From the NCBI GenBank assembly GCA_946887075.1, contig CAMPKA010000021.1:1-52528 (forward strand): 52,528 bases of DNA, in the 5' to 3' direction. The DNA comes from an uncultured Salinimicrobium sp. Lineage in GTDB: Bacteria; Bacteroidota; Bacteroidia; Flavobacteriales; Flavobacteriaceae. Numbering within the stretch: the stretch's first letter is position 1; each line of letters begins with the position of its first letter. Position numbers and translations under genes: made by a program. The notes under the pieces are model-generated. The model saw nothing but the letters and a program-made list of their open reading frames with translations, searched no databases and had not been told where the DNA came from. This document shows positions 16,948 to 25,099 of the stretch, piece by piece.

Positions 16948-17955
16948 ATGAAAATGTACCACATTTTAATTTTTACCCTTGTGCTGTTCACAGCACCAGA
17001 ACTTGCTGCGCAACAGGATTCTATCGCCGATGCCATTGAGGAGTTAAAGAAGGAGAAGGAGGAGATCATCGCAGAGGAAAAGGAAGCCCTTAAAGAAAAG
17101 GTCGAAGAAATCCAGGAACGATATCTTCGGAAGGAGATCGGTTGGGAGGAGGCCGAGAAACTCAAGAGCGAGGCAGCCAAGGTGCATGCGCAAAATATCC
17201 AGAACCGGACGGCGATCATTAACAACAAGATCGCGCTGCTCCAGAGAAACAGCACCTGGGAAGAAAAGGATGAGGAGCCCGATCACCAGGACGATTGGTT
17301 GGGGAAAAGCCATTATGGAAGAACCTCTACCCACCTCGTTATGGCGATAGGGTTCAACAATGCCCTTCTTAAGGACCAGGAACCCAATGAGTCGGATTTT
17401 AAAATCGGTGGAAGCCGGTTCTTCGAAATCGGAGTAGCCTGGAAGACCCGAGTATTCGAACGTTCCAATGTGCTAAGGCTGAGATATGGATTCGCCTTTC
17501 AGTTCAACGGGCTGAAGCCCACAGAGAACAGGTATTTTGTCACTGAGGAAGAAACCACGCGGCTGGAGGTGTATCCGCAGGACCTTGAAAAATCAAAATT
17601 CCGGATGGACAACCTCGTTTTTCCAGTTCATTTCGAATTTGGTCCTTCCGAAAAGATTGAGACTTCCCGTAGCGTCTGGTTTTCCACGCACGACCGCCTG
17701 AGAATCGGACTTGGGGGTTATGCCGGATTCAGTCTTGGGGACAGGCAAAAGCTGAAGTTTGAAAAGGATGGGGAAGATGTGAAGGAAAAGCTCAAGGGAG
17801 ATTATAACACCAATGATTTCATATACGGCCTTAGCGGATACCTCGGGTGGGGCGGGACAGCGCTCTATGTCAAGTATGACCTGAATCCGATTTTCGAGGC
17901 CCCGAATCCGGAACTTCATAATATCTCCGTTGGATTGCGATTTGACGTCAATTAG
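16948..17955 (+). CDS. outer-membrane beta-barrel protein with N-terminal coiled coil
   Basis: A 335-aa exported protein with a signal peptide ending near AAQ (residues 20-22). After cleavage a highly charged, coiled-coil-like region rich in Glu and Lys (about residues 30-95) is followed by strands of alternating residues ending in NISVGLRFDVN, the kind of C-terminus found on outer-membrane barrels. It lies 46 bp after the anti-sigma gene and before a terminator, so the three genes form a module that may sense or answer envelope stress. I do not recognise a named family. The coiled coil could span the periplasm toward peptidoglycan; this is speculation. Confidence 0.75.
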   Translation: MKMYHILIFTLVLFTAPELAAQQDSIADAIEELKKEKEEIIAEEKEALKEKVEEIQERYLRKEIGWEEAEKLKSEAAKVHAQNIQNRTAIINNKIALLQRNSTWEEKDEEPDHQDDWLGKSHYGRTSTHLVMAIGFNNALLKDQEPNESDFKIGGSRFFEIGVAWKTRVFERSNVLRLRYGFAFQFNGLKPTENRYFVTEEETTRLEVYPQDLEKSKFRMDNLVFPVHFEFGPSEKIETSRSVWFSTHDRLRIGLGGYAGFSLGDRQKLKFEKDGEDVKEKLKGDYNTNDFIYGLSGYLGWGGTALYVKYDLNPIFEAPNPELHNISVGLRFDVN

Positions 17956-17974
17956 TCCGATGAAAAAATGCACT

Positions 17975-18017
17975 GAGAATGCTTTCTGTTTTGCGGAAGG
18001 CATTCTCTTCTTATATT
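17975..18017 (+). terminator. terminator after the sigma/anti-sigma/OMP module
   Basis: Near-perfect stem of GAGAATGC plus TTTC (17975-17986) with GGAA plus GGCATTCTC (17995-18007), 8-nt loop, followed by a T-rich stretch TTCTTATATTT. It sits 20 bp after the outer-membrane protein stop and 29 bp before dnaG. Confidence 0.7.
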
Positions 18018-18019
18018 TA
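17991..18019 (+). promoter_or_regulatory. possible dnaG promoter
   Basis: TTG (17991-17993), an 18-bp spacer and TATATTTA (18012-18019), one mismatch from the TAnnTTTG -7 box. It overlaps the 3' half of the terminator hairpin and would start transcription near 18026, about 20 nt before dnaG. Confidence 0.4.
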
Positions 18020-18045
18020 CCGGAGAACAAACCCTCCAGAAGCTT

Positions 18046-19995
18046 TTGATCTCAAAGAATACGATTGACCATGTTTTTGAAGCTGCCCGTGTCGAGGAGG
18101 TAATCGGGGATTTCGTCCGTCTGAAGAAATCGGGCAGTAACTTCAAAGGCCTTAGCCCATTTAGCGATGAACGGACGCCGAGCTTCATGGTCTCCCCTGT
18201 TAAGCAGATATGGAAGGACTTTTCCAGTGGGAAAGGCGGTAATGTGGTGGCCTTCCTTATGGAGCACGAGCATTTTTCCTATCCGGAAGCCATCCGCTAT
18301 CTGGCCCGGAAATACAATGTCGAGATTGAAGAAACCGAACAGAATCAGGGACAAAAAGAGCAGGCCAACGAACGGGAAAGCATGTATCTCGTATCCGAGT
18401 TTGCCGCAGATTATTTCCAGCACAACCTCCTTGAGACCAGTCTTGGCCAGGCCATCGGCCTGAGCTATTTCAGGGAGCGCGGATTTGACGACCAGACGAT
18501 TAAAAAATTCAGATTGGGATATTGTCTCGATCAGTGGAATGCTTTCACATCTGAAGCGCTTGCCAAGGGATACCAGCTGGAATTCCTGGAAAAAACCGGT
18601 CTCACCATTGTCAAGGAGGATCGGAGTTTCGACAGGTTCAAGGGAAGGGTGATGTTTCCGATCCAGTCGATGTCTGGCCGCGTGCTCGGGTTTGGCGGCC
18701 GAATCCTTACCAATGACAAAAAGGCGGCCAAATACCTCAACAGCCCTGAAAGTGAGATCTACCATAAGAGTCAGGTGCTGTACGGAATCTATCAGGCCAA
18801 GCAGGCGATTGCCCGGGAGGATAATTGCCTTCTTGTAGAGGGATATACCGACGTCATTCAGCTAAGCCAGTCCGGCCTGGAAAATGTGGTTTCCTCGTCA
18901 GGAACTGCGTTGACCCCGGAACAGATCCGACTGATCAGCCGGCTCACCCGGAACATCACCGTGCTTTTTGATAGTGATGCTGCGGGTCAGCGCGCTTCCC
19001 TCCGGGGGATCGATCTGATCCTGGAGCAGGGGATGAATGTCAGGATCTGCGCCTTTCCGGAGGGGGAGGATCCGGATAGTTTCGCTGCCAGCCATACAGA
19101 GGAGGAAATAAGGCTCTACCTCCGCGAGAAATCCCAGGATTTCATTGCATATAAAGCTTCCCTGCTTATGGAGGAGGCGCAACATGATCCGGTAAAGAAG
19201 GCAAGTCTGATCCGGGATATCGTCGGGAGCATTTCCAAGATACCCGATCTGATCCAGCAGGAGGTCTATGTGCAGGAAACCTCCAGGATAATGGATATCT
19301 CGGAAGAGGTGCTCTTCAGTAGCCTGGCGCAGCTCGCGGGAAAGCCTGAGAAGAAGAGACAACCCAAGACACAGCAATTTGAAGTGGTGCGGGATGAACA
19401 GGAACCCCGGAAGAGGATCAGCGAACTCTATGTTCTTGAAAAAAGTATCATTACCTTACTCCTTCTGTACGGCGGCGTGGAGGAGGAGTTTGAGGATCTC
19501 CTGGTGAAGGTGGACGCCAAAGGCGAGTTGGAGCTGGAACCCGAGTGGCAGACCGCCCGGGTTTATGAAAAGATCTTCCTCGATCTGCAGGAGGATGAGG
19601 TTGCTTTCACCAATGAAAACTTCAGGGAGATTTATCAAAAGGCAATGGAACGATATCAGCGGGAGGAAACCCTGAATCTGGAAACCTTCGTAAATGAACT
19701 CTCGGAGGAAAACGCCGCTGAGGTCTCGGGCATTCTGATGGATGAGGAACAATATATCCTTCATGACTGGGAACGAAAGGATATTTTCGTCAAGGACAAG
19801 AAAGCTGAACTGGGACGCCTTGTAAGCGAAACCATTCTCTCCCTCAGAAGGTACCTGGTCAATCAGAAAATCAATGAGCTCAGCGGCCAGATGAAAGAAG
19901 CATCCCCCGGGGATTCGCAGGATGCTCTTGAGGATATCATGGATTATATCTCTCTGAAAAAACTACTCTCGAACAAGCTTAACCGAGTTATGTAG
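18046..19995 (+). CDS. dnaG: DNA primase
   Basis: A 649-aa primase making RNA primers at the replication fork, beginning at a TTG codon. The N-terminal domain aligns with the CHC2 zinc domain (from GLSPFSDERTPSF), but the four zinc ligands are replaced: Ser37 for Cys, Ser40 for His, Asp58 for Cys and Ser61 for Cys. The rest is intact: the DnaG catalytic core, the TOPRIM domain starting LLVEGYTDV and including FDSDAAGQRA, and a C-terminal helical DnaB-binding region. Zinc-less primases of this sort are, to my knowledge, seen in other Flavobacteriaceae. It ends 8 bp inside the convergent response regulator gene. Confidence 0.95.
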   Translation: MISKNTIDHVFEAARVEEVIGDFVRLKKSGSNFKGLSPFSDERTPSFMVSPVKQIWKDFSSGKGGNVVAFLMEHEHFSYPEAIRYLARKYNVEIEETEQNQGQKEQANERESMYLVSEFAADYFQHNLLETSLGQAIGLSYFRERGFDDQTIKKFRLGYCLDQWNAFTSEALAKGYQLEFLEKTGLTIVKEDRSFDRFKGRVMFPIQSMSGRVLGFGGRILTNDKKAAKYLNSPESEIYHKSQVLYGIYQAKQAIAREDNCLLVEGYTDVIQLSQSGLENVVSSSGTALTPEQIRLISRLTRNITVLFDSDAAGQRASLRGIDLILEQGMNVRICAFPEGEDPDSFAASHTEEEIRLYLREKSQDFIAYKASLLMEEAQHDPVKKASLIRDIVGSISKIPDLIQQEVYVQETSRIMDISEEVLFSSLAQLAGKPEKKRQPKTQQFEVVRDEQEPRKRISELYVLEKSIITLLLLYGGVEEEFEDLLVKVDAKGELELEPEWQTARVYEKIFLDLQEDEVAFTNENFREIYQKAMERYQREETLNLETFVNELSEENAAEVSGILMDEEQYILHDWERKDIFVKDKKAELGRLVSETILSLRRYLVNQKINELSGQMKEASPGDSQDALEDIMDYISLKKLLSNKLNRVM

Positions 19996-20626
19996 TTTTA
20001 ATCTGCAGCAATCTCGACTGGGTGATCAGGTCGGCCAGGTTGTCTACTCGAAGCTTTTTCAACAGCCTGGTTTTATAAGTGCTGACTGTTTTTTCATTGA
20101 TGTCCAAGGCTTCGGCGATATCCTTGTTTCTTTTTCCGGTAGCCAGTAAGTTGAGAACCTCAATCTCTCTGGTGGAGAGTTTCTTGTACCTCGAGACAAG
20201 ATTGTTGGATCTTGTGGAGCCTGAATTGATCTTATCGCTAATATCCTTGTTCAGGTAAATTCCCCCGCGTGCCACCTGGTGTACTGCTTCCTTGAGGATA
20301 TCTGTGGACGCCGTCTTGGACAGATAGGCTGCGGCGCCGGCCTTGATCGCATTGAGCGCGTACATCTCTTCAGGATGGCAGCTAAGAATCAGGATCTTAG
20401 TACCGGGATTCTCAGATTTGATCCCTCTGAGCGCGGTGATCCCGTTGATGTCCGGGAGGTCAATCTCCAAGATGAGCACATCGGGATTAGTGGTCTTCAG
20501 GCTCTTGAAGAGGTCTTTCCCATTGGTGACCTTTCCCACCACTTCATACACCCCTTCCCGCTCCAGGAGAGAAGAAATCCCCATTCGGGTGATCGGGTGA
20601 TGATCTGCAATCAATACTTTGGTCAT
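19988..20626 (-). CDS. LuxR/NarL-type response regulator with non-phosphorylatable receiver
   Basis: A 212-aa DNA-binding regulator with a receiver domain (1-120) and a LuxR helix-turn-helix (about 145-205, LSTREIEVLNLLATGKRNKDIA and EKTVSTYKTRLLKKL). In the receiver the usual acidic pair is Asp8-His9 instead of Asp-Asp, and the phospho-acceptor position reads ILEIDLPDING with Glu54 where Asp is expected. The conserved Lys of LSKTAS remains. Glu at this site often mimics phosphorylation, so the protein may act without a kinase. No histidine kinase gene lies nearby. It is downstream of nadE on the same strand (140 bp gap) and convergent with dnaG. Target genes are unknown. Confidence 0.9.
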   Translation of the reverse strand: MTKVLIADHHPITRMGISSLLEREGVYEVVGKVTNGKDLFKSLKTTNPDVLILEIDLPDINGITALRGIKSENPGTKILILSCHPEEMYALNAIKAGAAAYLSKTASTDILKEAVHQVARGGIYLNKDISDKINSGSTRSNNLVSRYKKLSTREIEVLNLLATGKRNKDIAEALDINEKTVSTYKTRLLKKLRVDNLADLITQSRLLQIKTT

Positions 20627-20766
20627 TTGTTGAATTTTAGCACAACAATTATTTTTTTGGTAGTAACGTAAGCTTCTGAAAATAAGAATAAAAACTGGGA
20701 CCTCAGGGGGAAATTGAAAGATACTCCGGAATTCCTTGACCCGCCAATTTTTTCGACGAGAGGTAA

Positions 20767-21555
20767 TTATTTTAGATGAACGGGAATCTCACATACTGGG
20801 ATCGGGACCATTTTATGCCGGTTCGCCTTATGTCTGCTCTCATAGATGGCCATCACCTCGCTTTCTCTGCCTCCGAAGTCGTCGGCATTCTTTCCGGCTG
20901 CCGCCTGTTCCATAGCCCATTCGAGCTCGTCATAACTTGCCCCGATCTGGTCCTCATCGCTCCTGCTGTCTCCGAAGAGTCCATCTGTCGGGGCAGCAAC
21001 ACGGATGTCCTCGGAAACTTCCAGTGCTGCTGCAAGCTCATATACCTCGCTTTTCACCAGGTCGGCAAGAGGGCTTATATCCACTCCTCCGTCTCCGTAT
21101 TTTGTAAAAAAACCGACTCCGAAGTCCTCGATTTTATTACCTGTCCCGGCGACCAGCAGCCCATGAAGTCCGGCAAAATAGTAGAGGCTGGTCATTCTCA
21201 ATCTGGCTCTCGTATTGGCCAGGGAAAGGGAGCGGTTTTCACTGGCCTCCGCCCTGGGTATGGCGGTCTTGAACTGCTCGAAAACCTGGGTCAGATCTAC
21301 CTGGAGATCGGTGACATTGGCGAATTTCTTCTTAAGATCTGCAATATGTCCCTGCGCCCTTGTCACTTCGCTCGTGGACTGGTGAATCGGCAATTCTAGG
21401 CAAAGAGTCCGCATTCCTGTTTTGGCACAAAGGGCGGATACCACTGCGGAGTCCACCCCTCCGCTGATTCCGACCACGAATCCCTTCATCCCTGCCTCGG
21501 CGGCATAATCCTTCAACCACTGAACAATGTGCGAGATCACTTTATCCGTCTGCAT
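20767..21555 (-). CDS. nadE: NAD synthase (ammonia-dependent)
   Basis: A 262-aa NAD+ synthetase, which amidates deamido-NAD+ using ATP and ammonia. The ATP-pyrophosphatase loop is SGGVDS (residues 31-36). Further family motifs are NTRARLRMTSLYY, GTGNKIEDFGVGFFTKYGDGG and the DGLF loop. No glutaminase domain is present, so it uses free ammonia. It is divergent from gldB with two promoter-like boxes in the 104-bp gap, and probably cotranscribed with the downstream response regulator. A 207-aa antisense frame has no motif and is ignored. Confidence 0.95.
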   Translation of the reverse strand: MQTDKVISHIVQWLKDYAAEAGMKGFVVGISGGVDSAVVSALCAKTGMRTLCLELPIHQSTSEVTRAQGHIADLKKKFANVTDLQVDLTQVFEQFKTAIPRAEASENRSLSLANTRARLRMTSLYYFAGLHGLLVAGTGNKIEDFGVGFFTKYGDGGVDISPLADLVKSEVYELAAALEVSEDIRVAAPTDGLFGDSRSDEDQIGASYDELEWAMEQAAAGKNADDFGGRESEVMAIYESRHKANRHKMVPIPVCEIPVHLK

Positions 21556-21582
21556 TTATTCGCGTTTTATAGCTGGAAATAA

Positions 21583-21602
21583 TATCTTTGTTAACAAAAA
21601 TA
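21583..21602. promoter_or_regulatory. divergent nadE/gldB -7 boxes sharing a palindrome
   Basis: TATCTTTG (21583-21590) on the + strand and TATTTTTG on the - strand (21602-21595) both fit TAnnTTTG. Between and across them runs the 12-bp perfect palindrome TTTGTTAACAAA (21587-21598). Convincing -33 TTG elements are not seen for either. The two transcripts would start within about 25 bp of each other, and a dimeric protein on the palindrome could block both. Confidence 0.5.
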
Positions 21603-21658
21603 GCATTTCAGCATCTACATTGAAAGCGGCCTGCGTTAAACCCTTCTTAATTCTGAGT

Positions 21659-22618
21659 ATGAACAAAAACTGGCTCATCTGTTTGGTAATGTTCCTGTTG
21701 TGGAGTTGTGGAGAAGACGATCGCGTACAGCAGGAAATCGCCCGAATTCCGGTAGAGGTCGATCTCGAGAGGTTCGACCGCCGTTTTGCCGATGCTACAG
21801 CAGACAGCCTCGATGTTCTGAAACGGGACTTTCCTTATTTATTTCCGGAGGAGTATCCCGATAGCGTGTGGATCGATCAGATGCAGGACACCATTCAACT
21901 TGAACTCAACCGGGCTGTGGCAGGGGAATACCCCAATCTTGACAACCTTCGGAAGGAGCTGGGGATGTTTTTCCAGCATGTGAAATATTATTTCCCTGAG
22001 CAGGAGGTTCCCGATGTGGTCACCCTTACTTCCTATGTTGACTACAGGAACCAGGTGATCTGGACGGATTCCCTGTTGCTTATCTCCCTTGACACTTATT
22101 TGGGAAAGGATCACAGGCTTTACCAGGGAATACAGGATTACCTTAAGAAGAATTTGAACCGGGATCAGATCCTGCCGGATGTGGCGAAGGCCTTTGGAGA
22201 GACCAGGATCAGCAGACCTGAATCGCGAAACTTTCTGGCTCATATGATCTACTACGGCAAAATATTGTACCTCCAGGATAAACTCCTTCCCTTTGTGCAG
22301 GAAGCTGAAAAAATAGGATACACCATGGAGGAGTTGCAGTGGGCCAAGTCGAATGAGGATCAGATATGGCGATATTTCGTCGAGCGGGAATTGCTCTATT
22401 CCTCGGATACCGATTTGTATAACCGGTTCCTTTATCCGGCACCCTTTTCCAAGTTTTATCTGCAGCTGGACAACGAGGCTCCCCCTCGCCTGGGTCAGTA
22501 TATAGGTTGGCAGATCGTACAGGATTTTGTCACGGAAACCGGGGCTTCCCTACAAGAGGTTATCGCAGCAGATGCAAATAGCATATTTCAGAAATCGAAT
22601 TATAAACCGGAAAGATAA
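21659..22618 (+). CDS. gldB: gliding motility lipoprotein GldB
   Basis: A 319-aa lipoprotein with the signal MNKNWLICLVMFLLWSC (Cys17 as lipidation site), one of the proteins required for gliding and type IX secretion in Flavobacterium johnsoniae. Orthology is judged by the overall sequence (including LERFDRRFA and the YVDYRNQVIWTDSLL-type core) and by the immediately adjacent gldC, the usual order. The open frame extends upstream to 21527, but the lipoprotein signal fixes the start at 21659. It shares one base with the gldC start. Confidence 0.9.
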   Translation: MNKNWLICLVMFLLWSCGEDDRVQQEIARIPVEVDLERFDRRFADATADSLDVLKRDFPYLFPEEYPDSVWIDQMQDTIQLELNRAVAGEYPNLDNLRKELGMFFQHVKYYFPEQEVPDVVTLTSYVDYRNQVIWTDSLLLISLDTYLGKDHRLYQGIQDYLKKNLNRDQILPDVAKAFGETRISRPESRNFLAHMIYYGKILYLQDKLLPFVQEAEKIGYTMEELQWAKSNEDQIWRYFVERELLYSSDTDLYNRFLYPAPFSKFYLQLDNEAPPRLGQYIGWQIVQDFVTETGASLQEVIAADANSIFQKSNYKPER

Positions 22619-22959
22619 TGGCTGAATTTAAGAAATCGAATATCAACATCAATGTCACCCTTGATGAGAACCGGGTTCCAGAGAAATTGCGATGGAGCGC
22701 TGAGGACGGTGGTGTAGAAGATCAGGATGCCAAGGCGATGCTCCTGTCCATGTGGGATGGGGAGCAAAAAGAGACCCTTAAGATCGACCTCTGGACCAAG
22801 GATATGCCCCTGGACGATATGAAAATGTTTTTTCATCAGACCCTGGTGACGATGAGCGATACCTTCTACAGGGCCACACAGGATGAAAAGATGCGGGATA
22901 CCATGAAGGACTTCTGTGATTTTTTTGCCGATAAGATGGAACTGAAAAAAAGGAGCTAA
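22618..22959 (+). CDS. gldC: gliding motility protein GldC
   Basis: A 113-aa soluble protein, GldC, found next to gldB in gliding Flavobacteriaceae, where it is stimulatory rather than essential. The N-terminal INVTLDENRVPEKLRW and the WTKDMPLDDMKMFFHQTL region are characteristic. No signal peptide. It shares a base with the gldB stop and overlaps the convergent engB gene by 4 bp. Confidence 0.92.
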   Translation: MAEFKKSNININVTLDENRVPEKLRWSAEDGGVEDQDAKAMLLSMWDGEQKETLKIDLWTKDMPLDDMKMFFHQTLVTMSDTFYRATQDEKMRDTMKDFCDFFADKMELKKRS

Positions 22960-23564
22960 TCCTTGGGGAGCAGGCCTTTGTTTACACTGTCGATAAACTC
23001 GAGAATTTCCTCTCTGCCTTTGCCGGTTGCCGAGGAGCTGACGAAATGATGCGGCATTTCTTCCCAGCTTTCGAGCATTTGGGTTTTGTACGATTTGAGG
23101 TTTCGCTCCAGCGCACCTGGCTTGAGTTTGTCTGCCTTCGTAAAAATAATACAAAAGGCCATGTGGTTGTGGCCTAGCCATTCCATGAAATCAAGATCGA
23201 TTTGCTGCGGCTTATGGCGGCTGTCAATGAGGACGAATACGCAGAGCAGCTGCTCGCGCTGTTCGATGTATGAGGTGATGAACTTCTGGAAGGTTTTCTT
23301 GGCAGATTTGGACACCCGGGCATACCCGTAGCCGGGAAGATCGACCAGAAACCACTGCTCATTGATCAGGAAGTGGTTGATCAACTGCGTCTTTCCCGGT
23401 GTGCCGGAGGTCTTGGCAAGCGCCTTTCTACCGGTAAGCATATTGATCAGAGAAGACTTTCCAACATTACTCCTTCCAATGAAGGCATACTCGGGTAGCA
23501 GATCGGAGGGACACCTGCTGACATCGCTGTTGCTCATTATGAAATCTGCAGTCTTTATGATCAT
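22956..23564 (-). CDS. engB: ribosome biogenesis GTPase YsxC/EngB
   Basis: A 202-aa EngB-type GTPase, essential in many bacteria for 50S assembly. G motifs: G1 GRSNVGKSS, G2 Thr within SGTPGKTQ, G3 DLPGYG, G4 TKADK and G5 SSATGKG. It is read from the same strand as the upstream alpha/beta hydrolase, 10 bp away, so the two are probably one operon. Confidence 0.96.
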   Translation of the reverse strand: MIIKTADFIMSNSDVSRCPSDLLPEYAFIGRSNVGKSSLINMLTGRKALAKTSGTPGKTQLINHFLINEQWFLVDLPGYGYARVSKSAKKTFQKFITSYIEQREQLLCVFVLIDSRHKPQQIDLDFMEWLGHNHMAFCIIFTKADKLKPGALERNLKSYKTQMLESWEEMPHHFVSSSATGKGREEILEFIDSVNKGLLPKD

Positions 23565-23574
23565 GGTTCAGGGC

Positions 23575-24339
23575 TTAAATCCCTCTGTCCTGTAACCATT
23601 TATACAGGATCTCATTGAAAACATCGGGATGCTCCATCATTGCTGCATGGCCACATTTTTCGATCCAAAAAAGATCTGAATCCGGCAGGAGCCGGTTGAA
23701 ATCTTCAGCTACCTCAGGAGGGGTCACATTATCATTCCTGCCCCAGATGATACAGGTGGGGGTGTACATCCTAGGAAGGTCTTTCGACATGTTATGCCGG
23801 ATGGCGCTCTTGGCTATGGCCAGGGTTTTGATGAGTTTGCGGCGGTCATTGACAGTCTCAAATACGTCATCAACAATTTCTTTGGTCGCGATCTTGGGAT
23901 CGTAGAAAACATTTTCCGCCTTCTTTCGGATATATTCGTAATTCCCTCTTTTGGGGTAACTTTCTCCCATAGCGCTCTCGTACAATCCAGAACTTCCGGT
24001 AATCACCAGGGCCTTTACCACTTCAGGGTAAAGTTTGGTACATAGCAGGGCGATATGGCCTCCAAGGGAGTTGCCCAGTAGAATAACCTCAGGATAACCT
24101 TTGAAATCGATGAATTCCTTGATGTGCTTGGCAAAATTGGCCACGCTGGTTTTCAATAGCGGGAGGTCATAGATCGGGAGATCTACTATAATTACCTTGT
24201 ATCCACGGGTCGGAAAAAAATCAAATACTCCTTCGAAATTGCTCAGTCCCCCCATCAGTCCGTGCAAGATGATCAAAGGCGTTCCTTCCCCTTTTTCCAC
24301 ATAGCTGAACTTCCCTTCTTCCCGTAGATTATTTTTCAT
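23575..24339 (-). CDS. alpha/beta-fold hydrolase
   Basis: A 254-aa hydrolase with the oxyanion HGLMGG motif, nucleophile elbow GNSLGG, acid in GRNDNVTPP and catalytic His in KCGHAAMMEHP. There is no signal peptide, so it is cytosolic. The arrangement resembles meta-cleavage or ester hydrolases, but the substrate cannot be inferred. It precedes engB by 10 bp on the same strand, a pair often kept together in Flavobacteriaceae, and is divergent from the dcw cluster. Confidence 0.9.
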   Translation of the reverse strand: MKNNLREEGKFSYVEKGEGTPLIILHGLMGGLSNFEGVFDFFPTRGYKVIIVDLPIYDLPLLKTSVANFAKHIKEFIDFKGYPEVILLGNSLGGHIALLCTKLYPEVVKALVITGSSGLYESAMGESYPKRGNYEYIRKKAENVFYDPKIATKEIVDDVFETVNDRRKLIKTLAIAKSAIRHNMSKDLPRMYTPTCIIWGRNDNVTPPEVAEDFNRLLPDSDLFWIEKCGHAAMMEHPDVFNEILYKWLQDRGI

Positions 24340-24490
24340 CGATTGCCGTTGGAGTTAGCTTCGCAAATATAACGAAATCCTTACAAGTATAAAGATTTTA
24401 CACTATACAGAGGCCACCGGCCCGGTTAAAAACAAAAAGGTCCTCGAAAAAATCCGGCGGGGCTTTAAATTTTTTTTAACAGGATTTTGT

Positions 24491-24524
24491 TCCAACTGAA
24501 ACGCTTTCAAAGAGTTGGTTTTTT
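24491..24524 (+). terminator. terminator-like hairpin upstream of mraZ
   Basis: CCAACT (24492-24497) pairs with AGTTGG (about 24513-24518), with an inner GAAA/TTTC stem, followed by six T. It faces the dcw cluster although no rightward gene lies upstream in the 287-bp divergent gap. It may insulate the dcw promoter from readthrough or belong to an unseen transcript. Confidence 0.45.
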
Positions 24525-24564
24525 ACGGGCTGAGGAGAATCAGGGGGAACAACTTATCAACAAA

Positions 24565-24608
24565 GTGGTAAAAAGTGGTAAAATGTGGATCGTTTTTCAA
24601 TATATTTG
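24565..24608 (+). promoter_or_regulatory. MraZ box array and dcw promoter
   Basis: Three direct repeats GTGGT, GTGGT and GTGGA (24565-24569, 24575-24579, 24585-24589) recur at exactly 10 bp, the layout of the MraZ boxes (TGGG-like, 10-bp period) upstream of mraZ in other bacteria. A perfect -7 box TATATTTG follows at 24601-24608. The GTG start of mraZ is at 24626, so the repeats cover the -33 region and would serve autoregulation. No TTG -33 element is visible. Confidence 0.72.
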
Positions 24609-24625
24609 AAACGTAAACTGATCTG

Positions 24626-25099
24626 GTGGTAAATTTCATTGGGACATACGAATGTAAGGTTGATGCCAAAGGGAGGCTTATGGTGCCCGCTGCTGTGAAG
24701 AAGCAGGTTGCCGCTGTTGTGCAGGATGGTTTCGTTCTGAAAAGGGGTGTTTTTCAGCAATGTCTGGAGCTGTATCCGATGGAAGAATGGAACAAGCTGA
24801 TGAGTAAGATCAATGGACTGAACCGCTTTAAGGAAAAGAACAACGCCTTTATCAGAAAATTCACTGCAGGAGTGAAACTGGTGGAGGTGGATGCGAATGG
24901 AAGGCTGCTGATCCCTAAGGACCTACTTGCCTTCGCAGGAATCGAAAAGGAAATTGTACTGTCCTCCGCGATCAACATTATCGAGATCTGGGATAAGGAC
25001 AAATATGAAAGCGCCCTGGATGCGGCAAGCGACAATTTTGCAGCCTTAGCAGAAGAGGTTATGGGCGATGGAAATAACAATGGTGATGTGTTATCATAA
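24626..25099 (+). CDS. mraZ: division/cell wall cluster regulator MraZ
   Basis: A 157-aa DNA-binding protein of the AbrB-like fold with two tandem SpoVT/AbrB motifs, one from FIGTYECKVDAKGRLMVP and the second near VEVDANGRLLIPKDLLAFA. MraZ represses its own operon by binding repeated boxes, and such boxes are visible just upstream. Translation starts at GTG 24626. It overlaps rsmH by 32 bp. It heads a 13-gene dcw cluster. Confidence 0.95.
   Translation: MVNFIGTYECKVDAKGRLMVPAAVKKQVAAVVQDGFVLKRGVFQQCLELYPMEEWNKLMSKINGLNRFKEKNNAFIRKFTAGVKLVEVDANGRLLIPKDLLAFAGIEKEIVLSSAINIIEIWDKDKYESALDAASDNFAALAEEVMGDGNNNGDVLS

Noticed and set aside
20776..21399. 207-aa open frame on the + strand over nadE
   Set aside because: nadE on the minus strand has complete NAD synthase motifs.
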